From the NCBI GenBank assembly GCA_963556145.1, contig OY744472.1:1860001-1924000 (forward strand): DNA of 64,000 bases, in the 5' to 3' direction. Below, piece after piece: positions 33,538 to 46,000 of this stretch. The stretch comes from Hygrocybe punicea. Lineage: Eukaryota > Basidiomycota > Agaricomycetes > Agaricales > Hygrophoraceae. The notes beneath the pieces are model-generated. The model ran no database searches. It was not told where the DNA came from and worked only from the letters and a program-made list of their open reading frames with translations. Position 1 is the first letter of the stretch. The number at the start of each line of letters is the position of its first letter. Both the position numbers and the translations under genes were made by a program.

Positions 33538-35026
33538 CTATGATGCACCAGTATTAGCTAGAGGAACAAGGGCTACTCAGTAAACGAACTACTCAGTAAA
33601 CGAACGTTAGATAGCGATTTCATAGCTTCACAGGCGATCAAAGTAATGTTGCTAGTGATTGAGCAAAAGAGTCTTATAGCAGCCTCTCAGTTTCGACAAG
33701 TTGGGACGGCCGGTATTCGACTACACACCTTGTCAGTAGGTCAAGTACGCAGCTTGGGAGCATCTAACTCTCACGTTGAATCGCAGAAGAGCCATATTAA
33801 TGCGATAAGGTTGTGGGTCCGGAGATACCTAACGCCGACTCGCCCCAATTATACTATGCCAGTGCAAGTACTGCCAGTGCAAGTACTGCAATGTAAAGTT
33901 AAGTCAGCGGCCCGCCGGCCCGCCGCCCAATCCAACCTGTCTCTACCTCTCAGGCACGCTGTGATCGTCAATGTCTATATTTTTCTTGTACGCATGCGAG
34001 ACGGAATTGAGCGCACGATTCGAGGCAGCGGGGGCGATGACACTGCTGGTACCCACAAACCATGCCGTGAGCACTCACTCGCTGACTCTACGCTTCAGGG
34101 ACGCAACTGCGGAGAGATCGCTGATTACATAAGAGTTCGAGAACCAGCAACGGCAGATCTCACCTTCCGTCAGGGACCGTCACTGGCACCGGAAGCTCCT
34201 CATCGCCAAGCTATAGACCTGCACTCAAAAAATAGATCAATCGCCGGAATGGAACTGTGTGCTCCTTGATGATATTCGCATTGGTGTGCCTTCTATTTTT
34301 TCTCCATTAATTCGACATACCTGAGAGCTATCATCTGGGTAGGCTTCGAACGGGTGCTGATAGCACCGCTGTGCTTACATCCATTCAGGGCGAGTCATTG
34401 ATCGAATGCCCGTTCAGTACCAAAGACGGTCAATCTTGGAACGTCGTTACAGAACCCTGCCAATCACTGCCAGACCGTTGGTTTCCATATGAATATTTTC
34501 GAACAAACGTTCTGGCCAAATTTCCTGAGGACAAGGAACCGATCACGCAACAGCGGTACCTGTCACCACGCATGTTGTTGTGAGTATCACAGCAGGTCAC
34601 GACGGGAGCTCGAGGTCGGCGGTAAACATAAACCGACGTAGATTGCAGGTACGCGCTTGTGTCCCTACAGTATCCCGAACTCGGCAACTTGCGTGGTCAT
34701 GTGACACACGATATGTTTTACCATAGAGGGTTGGGTTCATTCGCTGATTATTGTCTCCAACAATCTTTACGGCCTCTCGGAGTTCTGGTATCGCCTGTCC
34801 TGCCCTGATCTCTCTTACTCTCAGATTCAAGCATGAACACGAGGTACAAGCGGCAATTTGCCTACTGAAAACATATTTAAGGCTCGCATTCTCTCCACAA
34901 GTTTCAGCATCTTCGCACTCCCACTCGACAGATCCACCTAACCAAATCCAAACTTATTCTTGTTCGTACCATTCGACCATTGCATTGTTTTTCTCATCCA
35001 GTACTGACATCACGGCCAGCTTCACC
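33538..35026. other. Divergent promoter region between the paralogues
   Basis: A TATA-like ATATTTAAG near 34872 lies 155 bp upstream of the ATG of the 35027 gene and is followed by a C/T-rich leader. The 207-codon plus-strand ORF at 33646-34269 and the shorter ones at 34371-34583 and 34430-34687 have no recognisable content. No repeat element was identified. Confidence 0.4.
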
Positions 35027-35635
35027 ATGTCCCAATACACCCTCAAAGTCCACGTCGACCACAGCCAATACCCCACCTTGAAGGAGAGCCATTACAAACT
35101 CTGCGTTGCCAAAATGGTCAACCAGATGTATACCGTCGTCTGGTCTGGCGAAGACTTCCTCCAGAACAACACTTTCCAATGGACGGAGGATTACCAGGTT
35201 TTCGGAGAGGAGAAATTCGAAGCTGGAGCGCTCGTAGAATCTTCGACCGATCCGCAGAGCATCAAGTATGGTCAGACTTGCGATATGAACGCGGATGGAG
35301 ATCTCAGGCCCGCTACCGGCACAGCCGACCACAGCGGCACTTTCACCGTCAAGAACGAGTTCGGAGCGATGCACGTTGGAGTCAACAGTCGCCTGGGTAC
35401 TAAATTTTTACCCATCTTCGTTTCTCCCACCGTCGTATCCGGAGACGTGGTTCTTGAACCCGTTGTCACCGTGAAGGTGTGGTTCGACTTGCATCTCAAG
35501 ACTAGCAGCATGATCCTCGAGTCGAATGCCAACAACATCGAGGTGGTATACGAGGGCAACGTTGAGCAGAACGTTGCTTATCAGGGTGCCAAAGCTGGCT
35601 TAGGGTCGTGGGCCTTGTTAGCACCTGACGCTTGA
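35027..35635 (+). CDS. Unknown beta-rich protein, paralogue of 32875-33537
   Basis: A single exon of about 202 codons from ATG 35027 (context TTCACCATGT) to TGA 35633-35635. There is no signal peptide, transmembrane helix or named domain. Conserved points shared with the neighbour are EDFLQNN-F-W-T-E-D-Y-Q-V-F-G, D-P-Q-S-I-K-Y-G-Q-T, and LPIFVSPTVVSGDVVLEP. The frame stays open upstream to 34751 but the homology begins at MSQYTLKV, which fixes the start. The two genes point away from each other, so the pair probably arose by an inverted duplication. Role unknown. Confidence 0.8.
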   Translation: MSQYTLKVHVDHSQYPTLKESHYKLCVAKMVNQMYTVVWSGEDFLQNNTFQWTEDYQVFGEEKFEAGALVESSTDPQSIKYGQTCDMNADGDLRPATGTADHSGTFTVKNEFGAMHVGVNSRLGTKFLPIFVSPTVVSGDVVLEPVVTVKVWFDLHLKTSSMILESNANNIEVVYEGNVEQNVAYQGAKAGLGSWALLAPDA

Positions 35636-36045
35636 GAGTTGTTGCTTGGAGAATACGGTAGAAAGTGGGACAGTTTTGGGCGACGGGAAACTAGGGTCAG
35701 GCTCCTTTCAGAATGTAACGACTACTACAGTGTTGTATGACCATTACATATTCCGATTTTTTTGTTGACAATGTGGCTGTGAACGTCCATGTCGGTGACT
35801 TGACAACATTCTTGACTCGGAACCCAAGCAACTGAAGTACTGCCACTGAAGGCTGACCTGGTGTGGCACGTAGTTCACATCAACGCGCCGTCGTACCTGG
35901 TGTACGGACAAGGAGAATGGATGACAGTAGGACCTGCTTGCTTTCGCTTGCTTATTTTTTGTTGAATGACAGTCCTTCCAGTCAACCATTTGGACAGGAC
36001 GTTTTGAACGAAATTGTTGGAGGATGCATCCCATAGCCATTGCGT
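35636..36045. other. Intergenic between the unknown gene and PIG-A/GPI3
   Basis: No ORF of interest. It should hold the promoter of the glycosyltransferase gene. Confidence 0.4.
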
Positions 36046-37982
36046 ATGCCTTTCGTTGACGTGACCTTTACAGACCTCAGAGTTTCTATCAGAATGATAT
36101 CCGATTTCTTTCACCCAGATGTGGGTGGTGTCGAAAACCACATATATATGCTCAGTTCAAATCTGCTCCGCAATGGACACAAGGTGAGCCGTAGCATAAA
36201 GCCCCAGAAGTTTGGCCTGACACAACCCGACAGGTGATCGTCATCACACACAGTCATCCCCCGGACCGTGTTGGTATCCGCTGGCTCTTCCCATCTCTGA
36301 AAGTCTACTACCTTCCTTTCAGAACCATCGCATCTTCAGCAACCCTCCCCAATTTCTTTACATTTCTACCGTATCTGCGTACGATCCTCTTGCGCGAACA
36401 TATCTCCCTAATTCACGCCCACGCGAGCCTTTCGTCACTCGGACACGAAGGGATCTTGCACGCCCATTTAATGGGCGTGCGTACTGTGTTCACCGACCAT
36501 AGTCTCTTCGGGTTTGACGATGCTGCTAGCATTCTCACGAATAAGCTTTTGGAAGGCACCTTGAAAAACGTAGATGCGGTTATCTGTGTGTCCCACACAG
36601 GGTGAATGCCCTTGGTCGCTTGCCGCCGCCTTATATGGTAACTCACATGTCACTTTCGATCCTGTTCCAGACGCGAAAACACCGTTCTTCGTGGCCAGCT
36701 TTTCGAAAGATCAGAAGAAGATCCATCTCTGCTATGCGTTCGCCAGAATGTGTACGTGATACCGAATGCTATTGTAGCGGATCAGTTTAAGCCTGCCTCC
36801 GTTCACACATCTTCGGAAACCAGTGAGAAATTTTTTACTTTTGTCCCATTGACCGCTATAAAAACACTATTTACAGTAACGATTGTCGTCCTCTCACGCC
36901 TTGCTTATCGCAAAGGCATAGACCTCCTCGTGGCAACTGCTCCTCGCATATGTGCGGCATTTCCGAATGTGCGGTTCCTTGTTGGTGAGTGATTCCACGA
37001 ATTCCAAAGACTGGAGCGCGTGTTGCTCACAAACGGTGCAAAAGGAGGAGACGGACCTAAACTGGTCGAGTTACTGCAAATGCGGGAAAAATATCTTCTT
37101 CAAGACCGAATTGAATTGCTAGGATCTGTTCGCCACGGCGATGTCCGTTCTGTGTGTATTTCTTTGATCATTAATCGATTGACAGCGACCTTACCATCTT
37201 TTCCCTTGTGCAAGGTTCTCATACAGGGCTCAATCTTCTTGAACACATCATTAACCGAAGCGTTTGGAATCGCCATCCTAGAAGCTGCATGTGCTGGGTT
37301 ATACGTCGTGTCTACACGTGTCGGAGGCGTCCCCGAAATTCTCCCAGAAGATATGATTAGCTTTGCTAATCCAGATGAAGATGGTAAACCCTAGTCCTTG
37401 TTCTTCTCATTATTTTCGCATTACAACTTTTCCCCACCGCCAAGATGTCGTTCGTGCCATATCGGAAGCGATTCACATAGTCTCGCAAGGCAAGCACGAT
37501 CCTATGCGCGCGCATGAACGAGTGAAGACCTTTTACGACTGGGGCCAAGTCACTGAACGCACAGAAAAAGTCTACGAAGCTGTATTACGGTCCCCGGAGA
37601 TGGATTTTTGGAAAAGGATGCATCGGTAAGACGAAACGACTCTTTGGACGTCCGTCACGTTTTGACAACTGTTGTAAATCTTGTTCCCAAATATGTCGCA
37701 CAGAACGATGCAACTTGGTCCTTTCGCTGGCCCCATTTACACCATCATCCTGATCGTCGACTGCCTTTTCTTCATGTTCCTCGAATGGTGGATGCCAAGA
37801 GCGGATATCGATTACGTCAGGAAGCACTGGGACCAGGCTTATTTTGTGGAGGTGTGTGTGCGGTCCGGTAGCTGAACCATCGGCGCCATGGACTAATTGT
37901 CGTTCTATTATTAATAAAGCTCGTCGAGCGAGAAGAACATAAACAGGCCCACAAAGCAAACCCCGAGTCTTCGTTGGGTTAA
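36046..37982 (+). CDS. GPI3: GPI-GlcNAc transferase catalytic subunit (PIG-A/GPI3)
   Basis: Seven or more exons read as a GT4 glycosyltransferase. The N-terminal block is [21 protein letters not shown], then [18 protein letters not shown] and [18 protein letters not shown]. An acceptor segment TDHSLFGF follows, then [29 protein letters not shown] and [15 protein letters not shown]. The nucleotide-sugar motif [20 protein letters not shown] carries the E-x7-E pair. A C-terminal exon adds a transmembrane helix ([19 protein letters not shown]) and a short charged tail to TAA 37980-37982. The enzyme transfers GlcNAc from UDP-GlcNAc to phosphatidylinositol on the cytosolic ER face, the first step of GPI-anchor synthesis. 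ATG 36046 gives a leader of about 17 residues before the conserved start; an alternative is the later M of MISDFF. Confidence 0.93.
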
Positions 37983-38553
37983 ATGATGGAGGAACTCTGA
38001 GCTTCAACTCTCCGCGTTTCCCAAGCGATCGCAGGGGAAGAAACTATCGCACAGGAAGGTTCCGGAACCAAATTGGGTGCATCGCACGACCGCACGAACT
38101 GATGGACCTTCCCTCCGCGGGCAAGATAGCAGAGACAACCAATTCTACTGGTCCCAGATCACCAGGTGGTTGATTTGTTGCCCTTCCCGAATCCTAACTT
38201 CCCCGACTCAGAAGGGGTCATATATATACATAAAGTTTCCTCCTTAAGACTCTTTTAACAGTCATAGATGTACTTACAACTCTTAGTGCTGATTCAGGGT
38301 ATCTTTTATCACTGTTCTTCGCATTCCTCTCCCTTAATTCGTCCCTAGTTGGAAAATGTTCGAAATGCCACCAACTGTCCGACATTCCTCATAGCGACTG
38401 TGGGCCCGTGGGTGGTGGCTGTCATGAATGAGTCGCGGGATAATCATTCTACGTCTGACCCCTCATAAATACAGGGCATTGTTGCAGGCAGATTGTATTT
38501 GACTGGAAAACGTTGTGACAGAATGCATGCTTCTTTGTGGAATAGTGATAGAG
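37983..38553. other. Convergent intergenic region
   Basis: Lies between the 3' ends of PIG-A/GPI3 and the minus-strand gene. No ORF, repeat or RNA gene was identified. Confidence 0.4.
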
Positions 38554-39380
38554 CTAGACATCGACCAAGGAGCTCGTGCTGAGCATTCTCATCATTTCTC
38601 GCGCATCAACCGCCATGGAGTCGAAACATCCCTCAAACCGCACATAGTATTCCCAACCTTCTTTACGGATCCTCATTTCGACAAGCTCATACAAAATGCC
38701 ATCGCCGGTTTCGAGAATAAATTGCTTGTTGAGGAAGCTTGTCGGGTCGCGTTCGAACAAGGCCCGATCGTTTTCTGTAAGTGGATGCGCAGGAGGGAAG
38801 CGAGTCGATCTTGTAAGGAGTTCTACAACGGGACGATGATATTGAGAACTAGACGATCGCGCCATCAGATCATCTTGGCTGAGGAGCAAGCAGTGAGACA
38901 ACTAGTGGCGCCTTTAGCGGACAAAACGTTTACCATTTTCGACTAGATTTAGCCAATATTTCGATCCGAGCTTTCCTGTCGTGCCGGCCCATGTCAACAA
39001 ATACGGAGCAGGCCAGGATGGCATGCGCAGCGCAATATATCTTCACGCGGCTGACGCACGGCGTTGGGTCAGGAGAAAACGAGCAGGGTTTTTGAAACTC
39101 ACTCAGCCATCGTTTGAGGGACCACTCTACACCGTGACTCCATTTCCGCAACATATGCGTCTCTATCGCCAGGCGTGGGTTTCCAGTTCTGACCGGGTTG
39201 AGCAACAGCCACTGATTTCAGATAGAGATCATATTCGTGGGTAAACTCCGCAGTGTGTTGCCGGAAATATGCAGACTGTTCTTCGCAAATGTTCACATAG
39301 CGCGTTATATTGCTAACGATACCATCGACAGTCGGAACCTGGTTGATGGCCACTTGAGCCGCTTGCCATTGGCTCGGCAT
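38554..39380 (-). CDS. Hypothetical two-exon protein
   Basis: Exon 1 from ATG 39380 (MPSQWQAAQVAINQVPTV...) ends ...PQTMA at a GTGAGT donor near 39101. After an intron of about 200 nt exon 2 begins QDDLMARSSSSQYH at a CTCAG acceptor and ends at 38554 (MLSTSSLVDV). The splice joins in frame (GA|C). The mature protein of about 205 residues is soluble, with several Tyr/Trp and Arg residues and no recognised domain. Local read-through ORFs on both strands are shadows. It is the last host-like gene before the second repeat island. Confidence 0.6.
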
Positions 39381-39650
39381 GATTAAATACAAATTGCACA
39401 ACAAGCAAATTTGCAAATTTGGGCTCGATACTGAAGTGTGTTGCGGATACTGATACTGATACTGACTAAGCAATACTAAGCAACTCAATGTTTTGCTGCA
39501 ATGCCCAACCAAATAAATACCAGAAAATTTGTAGGACACTGTTGACATGTTACACTACAAATGCTACTGCAATGTCAAGGCTTTTTATGTACAAATAGAG
39601 TCAATATTAATTAAAATTTATAAATTTGTTGAAATCTGCACTTTCTTTGG
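39381..39650. other. Promoter side of the hypothetical gene and edge of the repeat island
   Basis: GATACTGATACTGATACTGA near 39446 is a short tandem repeat. From about 39540 the sequence is AT-rich and transposon-like. Confidence 0.4.
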
Positions 39651-40038
39651 CAGTAATCAATGGTTCCTTGAAACACTACCACTCCATGGAACACCTAAAT
39701 ATAATTGGTTCCACACATTCCCTAAGGCCAAATATAATACTTCCAACTCCTGTACATCCAATGAATATGTTTGGATAGTTGTGTCCATGTAAATGCACCA
39801 ATAAAATTGGAAAATAATTTTTTGAGTAGGAGAGAATATCATGACTACTCCTTGAAACACCAGTATTTTGATCATAAAATAATTATTAATAAATCTGAAT
39901 GGTTTTCTTTGAAAATTGGCATCTATAGTCTTTGAATACATCTAGATATTTCTGTCTATTCAGAATCTTGCTCAATGGATGCACTTGCCCAGAAAATTTG
40001 ATTTCAAGTCAAGTGTTTCAAGGAGCCATTGATTACTG
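39651..40038. mobile_element. 388-bp MITE related to the pogo/Fot element
   Basis: Ends are CAGTAATCAATGGTTCCTTG and inward CAGTAATCAATGGCTCCTTG. They resemble the ends of the 51143-57011 element (CAGTATTCAATGGCTCCTTT). TA follows the right end, but GG stands at the left, so one copy of the expected TA duplication has changed. There is no coding capacity; it is probably an internally deleted derivative moved by a pogo-type transposase. Confidence 0.6.
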
Positions 40039-40382
40039 TAAAATGACTCTTTGCAGGTACACAATAAATTTTCAGTACTTTATGTAATGGAAGAAAAACG
40101 ATTTTTCTGGTCATTTGGAAAAAAATGCCACACCAAAATATGCTTTCTTAACTTACCTGTCTCCAAATTAACCATTTACCACTCTTCTTTACCTTCCATT
40201 ATAGCTGCTGTATTCTAACTTCTGTATCCTGCCTTGCCAGCACCATGAATGATTTAAAGCAGAATACCAAGCATTTCCAGTGTTTTGTATTTGATTTTTC
40301 TTGAGCAGAGATGTAGTCTAATCTCTTTGAAGTATAGATGTGAATTGTAGTATATTACCTAGAGAAAACATCAAATATTTTA
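40039..40382. other. AT-rich sequence, nothing recognised
   Basis: Lies between the MITE and the terminal repeat of the CACTA-like element. No ORF or repeat found. Confidence 0.35.
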
Positions 40383-40437
40383 TTGCTGTTTTCAAAATGC
40401 ATGACATTTTTTGAAAAAATAAATCTTTCAAAGAACA

Positions 40438-40667
40438 AAGGACCATAATCGTGAGAAAGTTTCTATATATGGTAACACTGGTAAGCGTTTACTCGAGTCA
40501 ATGTCGGATGACAAGGATATCAACGAGGGCTGTACATGTTGAGCAATTCTTTTATTGACATTGTATACAGAGGGCTACAGTAACCACAACGATGGAAAAG
40601 AGTTCACATTCACTGTCCAGTTCACAGTACTACCATATATAGAAACTTTCCCATGAGTATGGTCCTT
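40438..40667. mobile_element. 230-bp hairpin MITE inside the CACTA terminal repeat
   Basis: The ends AAGGACCATAATCGTG and inward AAGGACCATACTCATG continue as arms of about 45 bp (GAAAGTTTCTATATATGGTA). CA flanks both sides, and the surrounding repeat is restored when the segment is removed, judged against the intact copy at 46424-46487. Confidence 0.65.
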
Positions 40668-40899
40668 CATTCCCAGTGAAAAGTCAATCAATTGTCATAG
40701 ATTTCCTTCTGTTTTGTGCTGAGATAATGGACGCGATAGATAGTAATTCAAGATTGTCTCTATAGTAGATATTTTTATTTCATCTTCGATTACCCTTTGA
40801 TTATAGCAGATTATAATCGCAGAGAAATATATCTTTAATACATCATAACATTGATTATTGTTCCTGCATCTATTAGAATAATAGCTCTTGTTCTATTAA

Positions 40900-42980
40900 T
40901 TTAATGGCAAGAAATCTTTTGACGTCTATTGGGGAAATCTGAAAACAATCTACAGTAATTGTGTCCATATGTAATGCTACAATATGCTTATCCGTGCCTT
41001 GTCCCTTTTTGAGAGTGAATCGAACAAAAGATGCGAATGCCAAGTCAGAATGTGGTGTCGGGAAGTGTCTACCTGCGAGTCTTCTTGCCCTTCTATAGAG
41101 AACATTAGAGTCTGCAATGTACATATAGATAGCGAGCAATGTACATACCAAAGCTTTCGCCTGCAAGGCATATTGCTAAAGTGATTCATCTTAGCGTTGT
41201 CGGGCAAATCAATGGTAAGAGTACCACTCACCTGAAGCTCCTCCTTTGCGAGAGTCTTGTGATATTCCTTAAAGTCCACTTTCAAGCCATTGGGGTGCGC
41301 CTCTAGCCATACACGCATGCAGAGATTCCTAGTGTCAAGACGTTACCACTTGGCGTCTTGAAGAAGAAATTGACACGTACATTGGAGTATCAGCGGCCCC
41401 TGGAACAGCATAAGCGCTCTTTGGCAAAGGTTTCTCTGCCTTCGCACTAGTCTTCTTCATGCCTGCCTGGCTCACACTTGCAGTTGGTTCATCTTCGTGA
41501 TCGTGCTGCTGCTCAATTGTGTTGTGAGTATTCGAAGTTGCATTGTGTGATAGTACTCACGGTGTTTTCAGGCCCGTCGACATTTCCAGTAGTCGCATTG
41601 TTCGCAGGTGCTTCATCCGCCTTGGTATTCATAAGTGGTTTTCTCGCATTTGTGATGCCATCAATCAGAGCGTCAAGGTCGTTGCTTGTGTGTATTCCCA
41701 TCAGTATTTGTAAGAAAAGATTTAGAAAGGCTCACAGCGGATTGACAACTTTTGTAGCACCTGCGACTGGATCACCAACTGCAGCTCCAGCGGGAACGAT
41801 TTTTTTGTGCTGATCATCGGTTTGCTGATCGTTGTCGGCGGCGGCATCTTTATTAGCCTTCGCACCAGAGCCATCTGAGTCATCCATGCGAATGAGGTGT
41901 TTATTGTCAAGAAGAGTGGTGGCGGCAGTGTCAGACTTTGTCACGTGTTCCTTTTTGATCTTCTTACCCGACTTGACTCCATTTTCTTCCAAATTTCCTT
42001 TGAGATGGTTCTGGACCCAAGACGGATAATTCAATGTCGCCCAGTGGTCGAGTTTCCAATTACCCTCACAAAGGCAAAACTTGATGAAGTCATGTTGCAT
42101 TTTGCGCTTGAAGAACTCATGGGCATTTGTATCGATTACTCGCCAACTATCTGGTGCCATCTTGAGTTTCCGCATAGAGAACCAGCATTGCCTTGCTTTG
42201 AACAATATATGCCAGAGAAGGTCTCGATTTGCTGGGTTTCCGTCAATATCCTCGATGTACGTGTGCCGACCTTCAATGTTATCTTCTTGATCACTGTCAT
42301 CACCGATGTTCTGTCTAGGCCAACCTCGCTTGCGCTTCTGGGTTGCGAGGGCATGTGTATCACTGATTGTGTCTTGACGAGCCTTCTTGTACATTTTCTG
42401 GGTCCAAAACTTGACATTGGGATAGTTCGCTTGGGTGAGGGGAAGTTCCAGCTGTTTTGTAGAATGTAAGCTATTTCCCATACCCTCAGAGTTCGCTAAC
42501 GGCAATTTCTCCAAGACCTTAGACAGCAGGGACCTCAGATATGAACCAGTTAGTGAAATGATCTGTCAAATGGGAAAGCTCACTTTGTTGAGCTTAACTC
42601 GGTGGTAAGGGCAATGTTCTCTTTCTCAAGTGCCAGAATCTGCTGTTTCAGGTGCATATATGCAGTAGTGTCGCCATTCATATTCATATTACTGATTGAA
42701 TTCATGCCGTGACAGTGAGAGGTAGCATGGCTTGGCATAAACGAGCTCAAGGCTGCTGACGATCCCGTATTCTATAGCACAGTGATAGTGATATTTTACA
42801 GTACATGAAGCACACACCGTAAGTTGACCATTTCCCGGGTTAAAATTATACTGCTGGTAATTGTCATGTAGTGGAGGAGACAAATGTGTGTTTGAGTAAA
42901 ACTGCATGCTGGCATTAGGGGGAAATGTGAGACTGTCGTCCATGTCTGGGTCTGGGAGATGCGTAAAGATTGGGGACAAG
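40900..42980 (-). CDS. Transposon partner protein next to the CACTA transposase
   Basis: A spliced minus-strand gene. The N-terminal exon near 42958 is MDDSLTFPPNASMQF. An exon with MNSISNMNMNGD... carries a leucine-zipper-like helix (LKQQILALEKENIAL). The main exon (42514-41732) has KRKRGWPRQNI, LWHILFKARQCWFSM and a Lys-rich segment. Later exons read SAYAVPGAADTPMN, RVWLEAHPNGLKVDFKEYHKTLAKEEL, with GT-AG introns joining in phase. The 3' end near 40.9 kb is not fixed. Such a second gene beside Tnp2-like transposases may do the job of plant TnpA (binding subterminal repeats), but that is inference; I do not recognise a named domain. The basic segments suggest a nuclear protein. Confidence 0.5.
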
Positions 42981-43051
42981 AAGAGGTATCGGTATATAGT
43001 ATGAAAATTTTGACAGCAGCGTCATAATATATTTGACGCACAACTATACAA

Positions 43052-46000
43052 CTACGCATACAAATCACCGTCATCCTCTTTATCGTCGTCAAGATCCTCT
43101 TCGTCTATCTGACCTAGCAATGTAGCAATATCTAACCCTGGCTTCTCAACAAGAACATATTTGGCATCTGGTACCTCAATCCTGCCTTCCGGTGTCACCT
43201 TATAGAAAGGGAAAAACGCCACAACAGAGTCGACAAGTTTGATGTCAATGACTTGCAATGCTTGATCACTTTGGTAGTTACATGCATAGACAGTCTGTTC
43301 TGAGAGTTTGAGAAGTTTGAGATCCAGGTCAGAGAAGAGAGAGACAAGTGCAAGTGAATAGATCTTGTCGGGTCCAAAGCGAAGACGGAAAAAGTATTGC
43401 ACTTCAGCAAACTCAGATTTGCCATTGCATTGAAGACAAATCTAGAAACAAGTGAGAGAAAGTTTGTGCAAAAGAACAGTGAACACACCTTGACGTTACG
43501 AGTCCTTCGAAGATTCCTTTTAGACCTAGACTCATACCAGAGCGATCTGGCTGTTTGTCCATTTGGAAGGGATATTCGGGCCCACCGTTTAACCATTCTT
43601 GTCCAGCCATCCCGGTTTTCCCAACCGTTGTCAGTCCAGTAGTGAAGAATTGCATCCAATTCAACCTCAGTCACATTAGTGGGTGTCATCTGGCATGCCC
43701 GCAACAATGCATAGCCTCCACCAATGTCAACTGCACCTCGAGGTAGCTTGTCTTTTGTTCTCAGATTGATGTCTGGTATTATCGCACGCATTGAGTTGAG
43801 TTGTGCATGCAAAATGCCACATTGTGATATGTTTGCATAAGGATCACCGTCCTGCCGTATTTCTTGTCCAAGATTGCCAATCATCGTCTCCATCATCCAT
43901 TGTGCATAGCAGGCCATAGGTCCAACGCGGACTGTTTCTGGACCCATATGCGTCAGGAGGTGTATGCTGTGCCGGACAAAATGGAGATGTTCAGGTCGCC
44001 TCTGATAGTACAATTCTTCAAACTCCCTCACAAATTGGCACAGCATCATTGTTCCTTCGGTCAATTGTGCAGCTGAGATTGATTGCTGTTGCAGAAGATG
44101 GACGCCACGTACAAGTTTACAGTAGTTAAGCCAATACTTTTTGGGTAAGATGGATCGGAACAATGCTGGTCCAAGACCAAATATGTAGAGAAGGAACTCC
44201 CAGGCCTTGTAGCCAGAGTTGATCTTTTTGGCTGGATTTTGTGGAGCACGATCGAATGACGAAGGGATGAATGATGTTGCCAATGCAACGGTTTGGCCAT
44301 GTGCCACCCATATAGCACCTTTTAGAACTGCCCAATCCCAGGTCTCCTTCGTATCAGGCAGATAACATTTGATAGTTCCACGCCAAAGTCCTATCATGAG
44401 ATCAGGATCATTCAGAGTGACAAGATGCATGATGTCGAGGAGATTCATCATTGGAACACCGAGAATGTGTTCCTCCATAAGGCCACTGAGAATTGTCGGT
44501 TTGGTGAGACCAGTTTTAAGGCGGATGACTTTGAAACGAGTGGGATTCGGAGCGGCAACGAGTTCTGCAAGGTTGTTGTTATAACGTGGTGTAATGTTCT
44601 GTCGGAAATTATGCAGTTCTTGGAACATAACGTCGTTGTGTGTACCTCCTTTAACAGGATAATTGACTGGCTTGAGCATGGCAGGGTAGTAATGGTTGTC
44701 ATTGGGTGGTCGGCGACCAGGAATACCACAATACATATGACAACCATGTTTTCCCTGATGTCCAACCATTCCCGTCATTTTGGCCATGGCTACGCCGTCA
44801 GCAGTGTTGAAGGCAAGGAAAGGGATTGATTTTTTGATATGGGTGTTGGTTGCAGCATTCCAAATGCGCAGACCCTCTTTTTGAAGAGCGGAAATATGGT
44901 AAAGACCAGGCCAGATGAAAGAATCTGGATGTTTCGGCTTGTTGGGACCTCCCGCAAATCCACCCGGCACAACAAAAGTTTTAAGATATCAGAATAGAGG
45001 AGAAAGGTTGTGGATGATAAAAACGTAGATCCAACAGTCCGATGACTTGTCCCGGTATAACTGAGCAGAATCAAATGATAATTGTAACACAATGTCATCA
45101 TCTTTGATCTTGCCACTGCGAATGGCATCCAAATAATCTTGGCCGCAATATGTATCGTTGTACGTGTCAAGTCTGCCTCCATGGGTATCAAGATAGTCGA
45201 GTATCCGTCTCGTTTCCTGAGAACGATATTGCATCATGACGGCAGTTTTTGGTGAGCGGTAGAGCGCTTGGATGACAGGTCCAATCGGTATGGTATGAAA
45301 TTGTCGTCGCGGAACTCGTTCACCTTTCCGGGTTTGTATGTTTGGATGGTAATGATCCTCTGAGCAGATTGGGCAAGCATTGAGCTCACTGAATGGTCCT
45401 GTGAAGGCAGCACAGGAATTGACACACATGTCATGAACAATGGGAGAGATTCCACTAATCATCTCGACACGTCTCTTCATCTGATCAAATGAGAAAAACT
45501 CGTCTTCAGGATGCCAAGCTATGGCTGCTGCTCGGATTGAGTGATATGTCTCTTGTGAAGCATTCGTTACGGAAAGCAATGTCCGTAATGAAAAGAGAAA
45601 GTTGGGGTCTTCTACATCATATGGGAGATCCGGTGACGCCTCACAGAGGTATTCAATAGCTTCCGGTTTCATATTGCTGGCGTCAAGTGTCGCACGTCTG
45701 AGGGAATTGATAAATTCAGCGGTGATCCGAATGTTCTCAATGGCTGAGTAAGTTCCAGGTGATACAAAGGGTTCGGCAGGTTGTTCAACAGCCTGAGGTG
45801 GTGGATTTTCATCAATGGCATCATTGTCAGAGTGTTCGAGTCCATCAGCACCAACATCATGGTCTATCTCATCATTGGCTTCAACAAGATCAGTCAGCAA
45901 GAGTCCCATATCCTGATTTTCCAGCAAGGGCTCGATATCCTAGTATTCTTTTGAGTGTACAATAATACACCATAGAAATAAGGAAACAGACTGGTTCAAC

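Noticed and set aside
33646..34269. 207-codon plus-strand ORF between the paralogues
   Set aside because: The first codon is not ATG in good context, there is no domain, the composition is mixed, and it lies in a promoter region.
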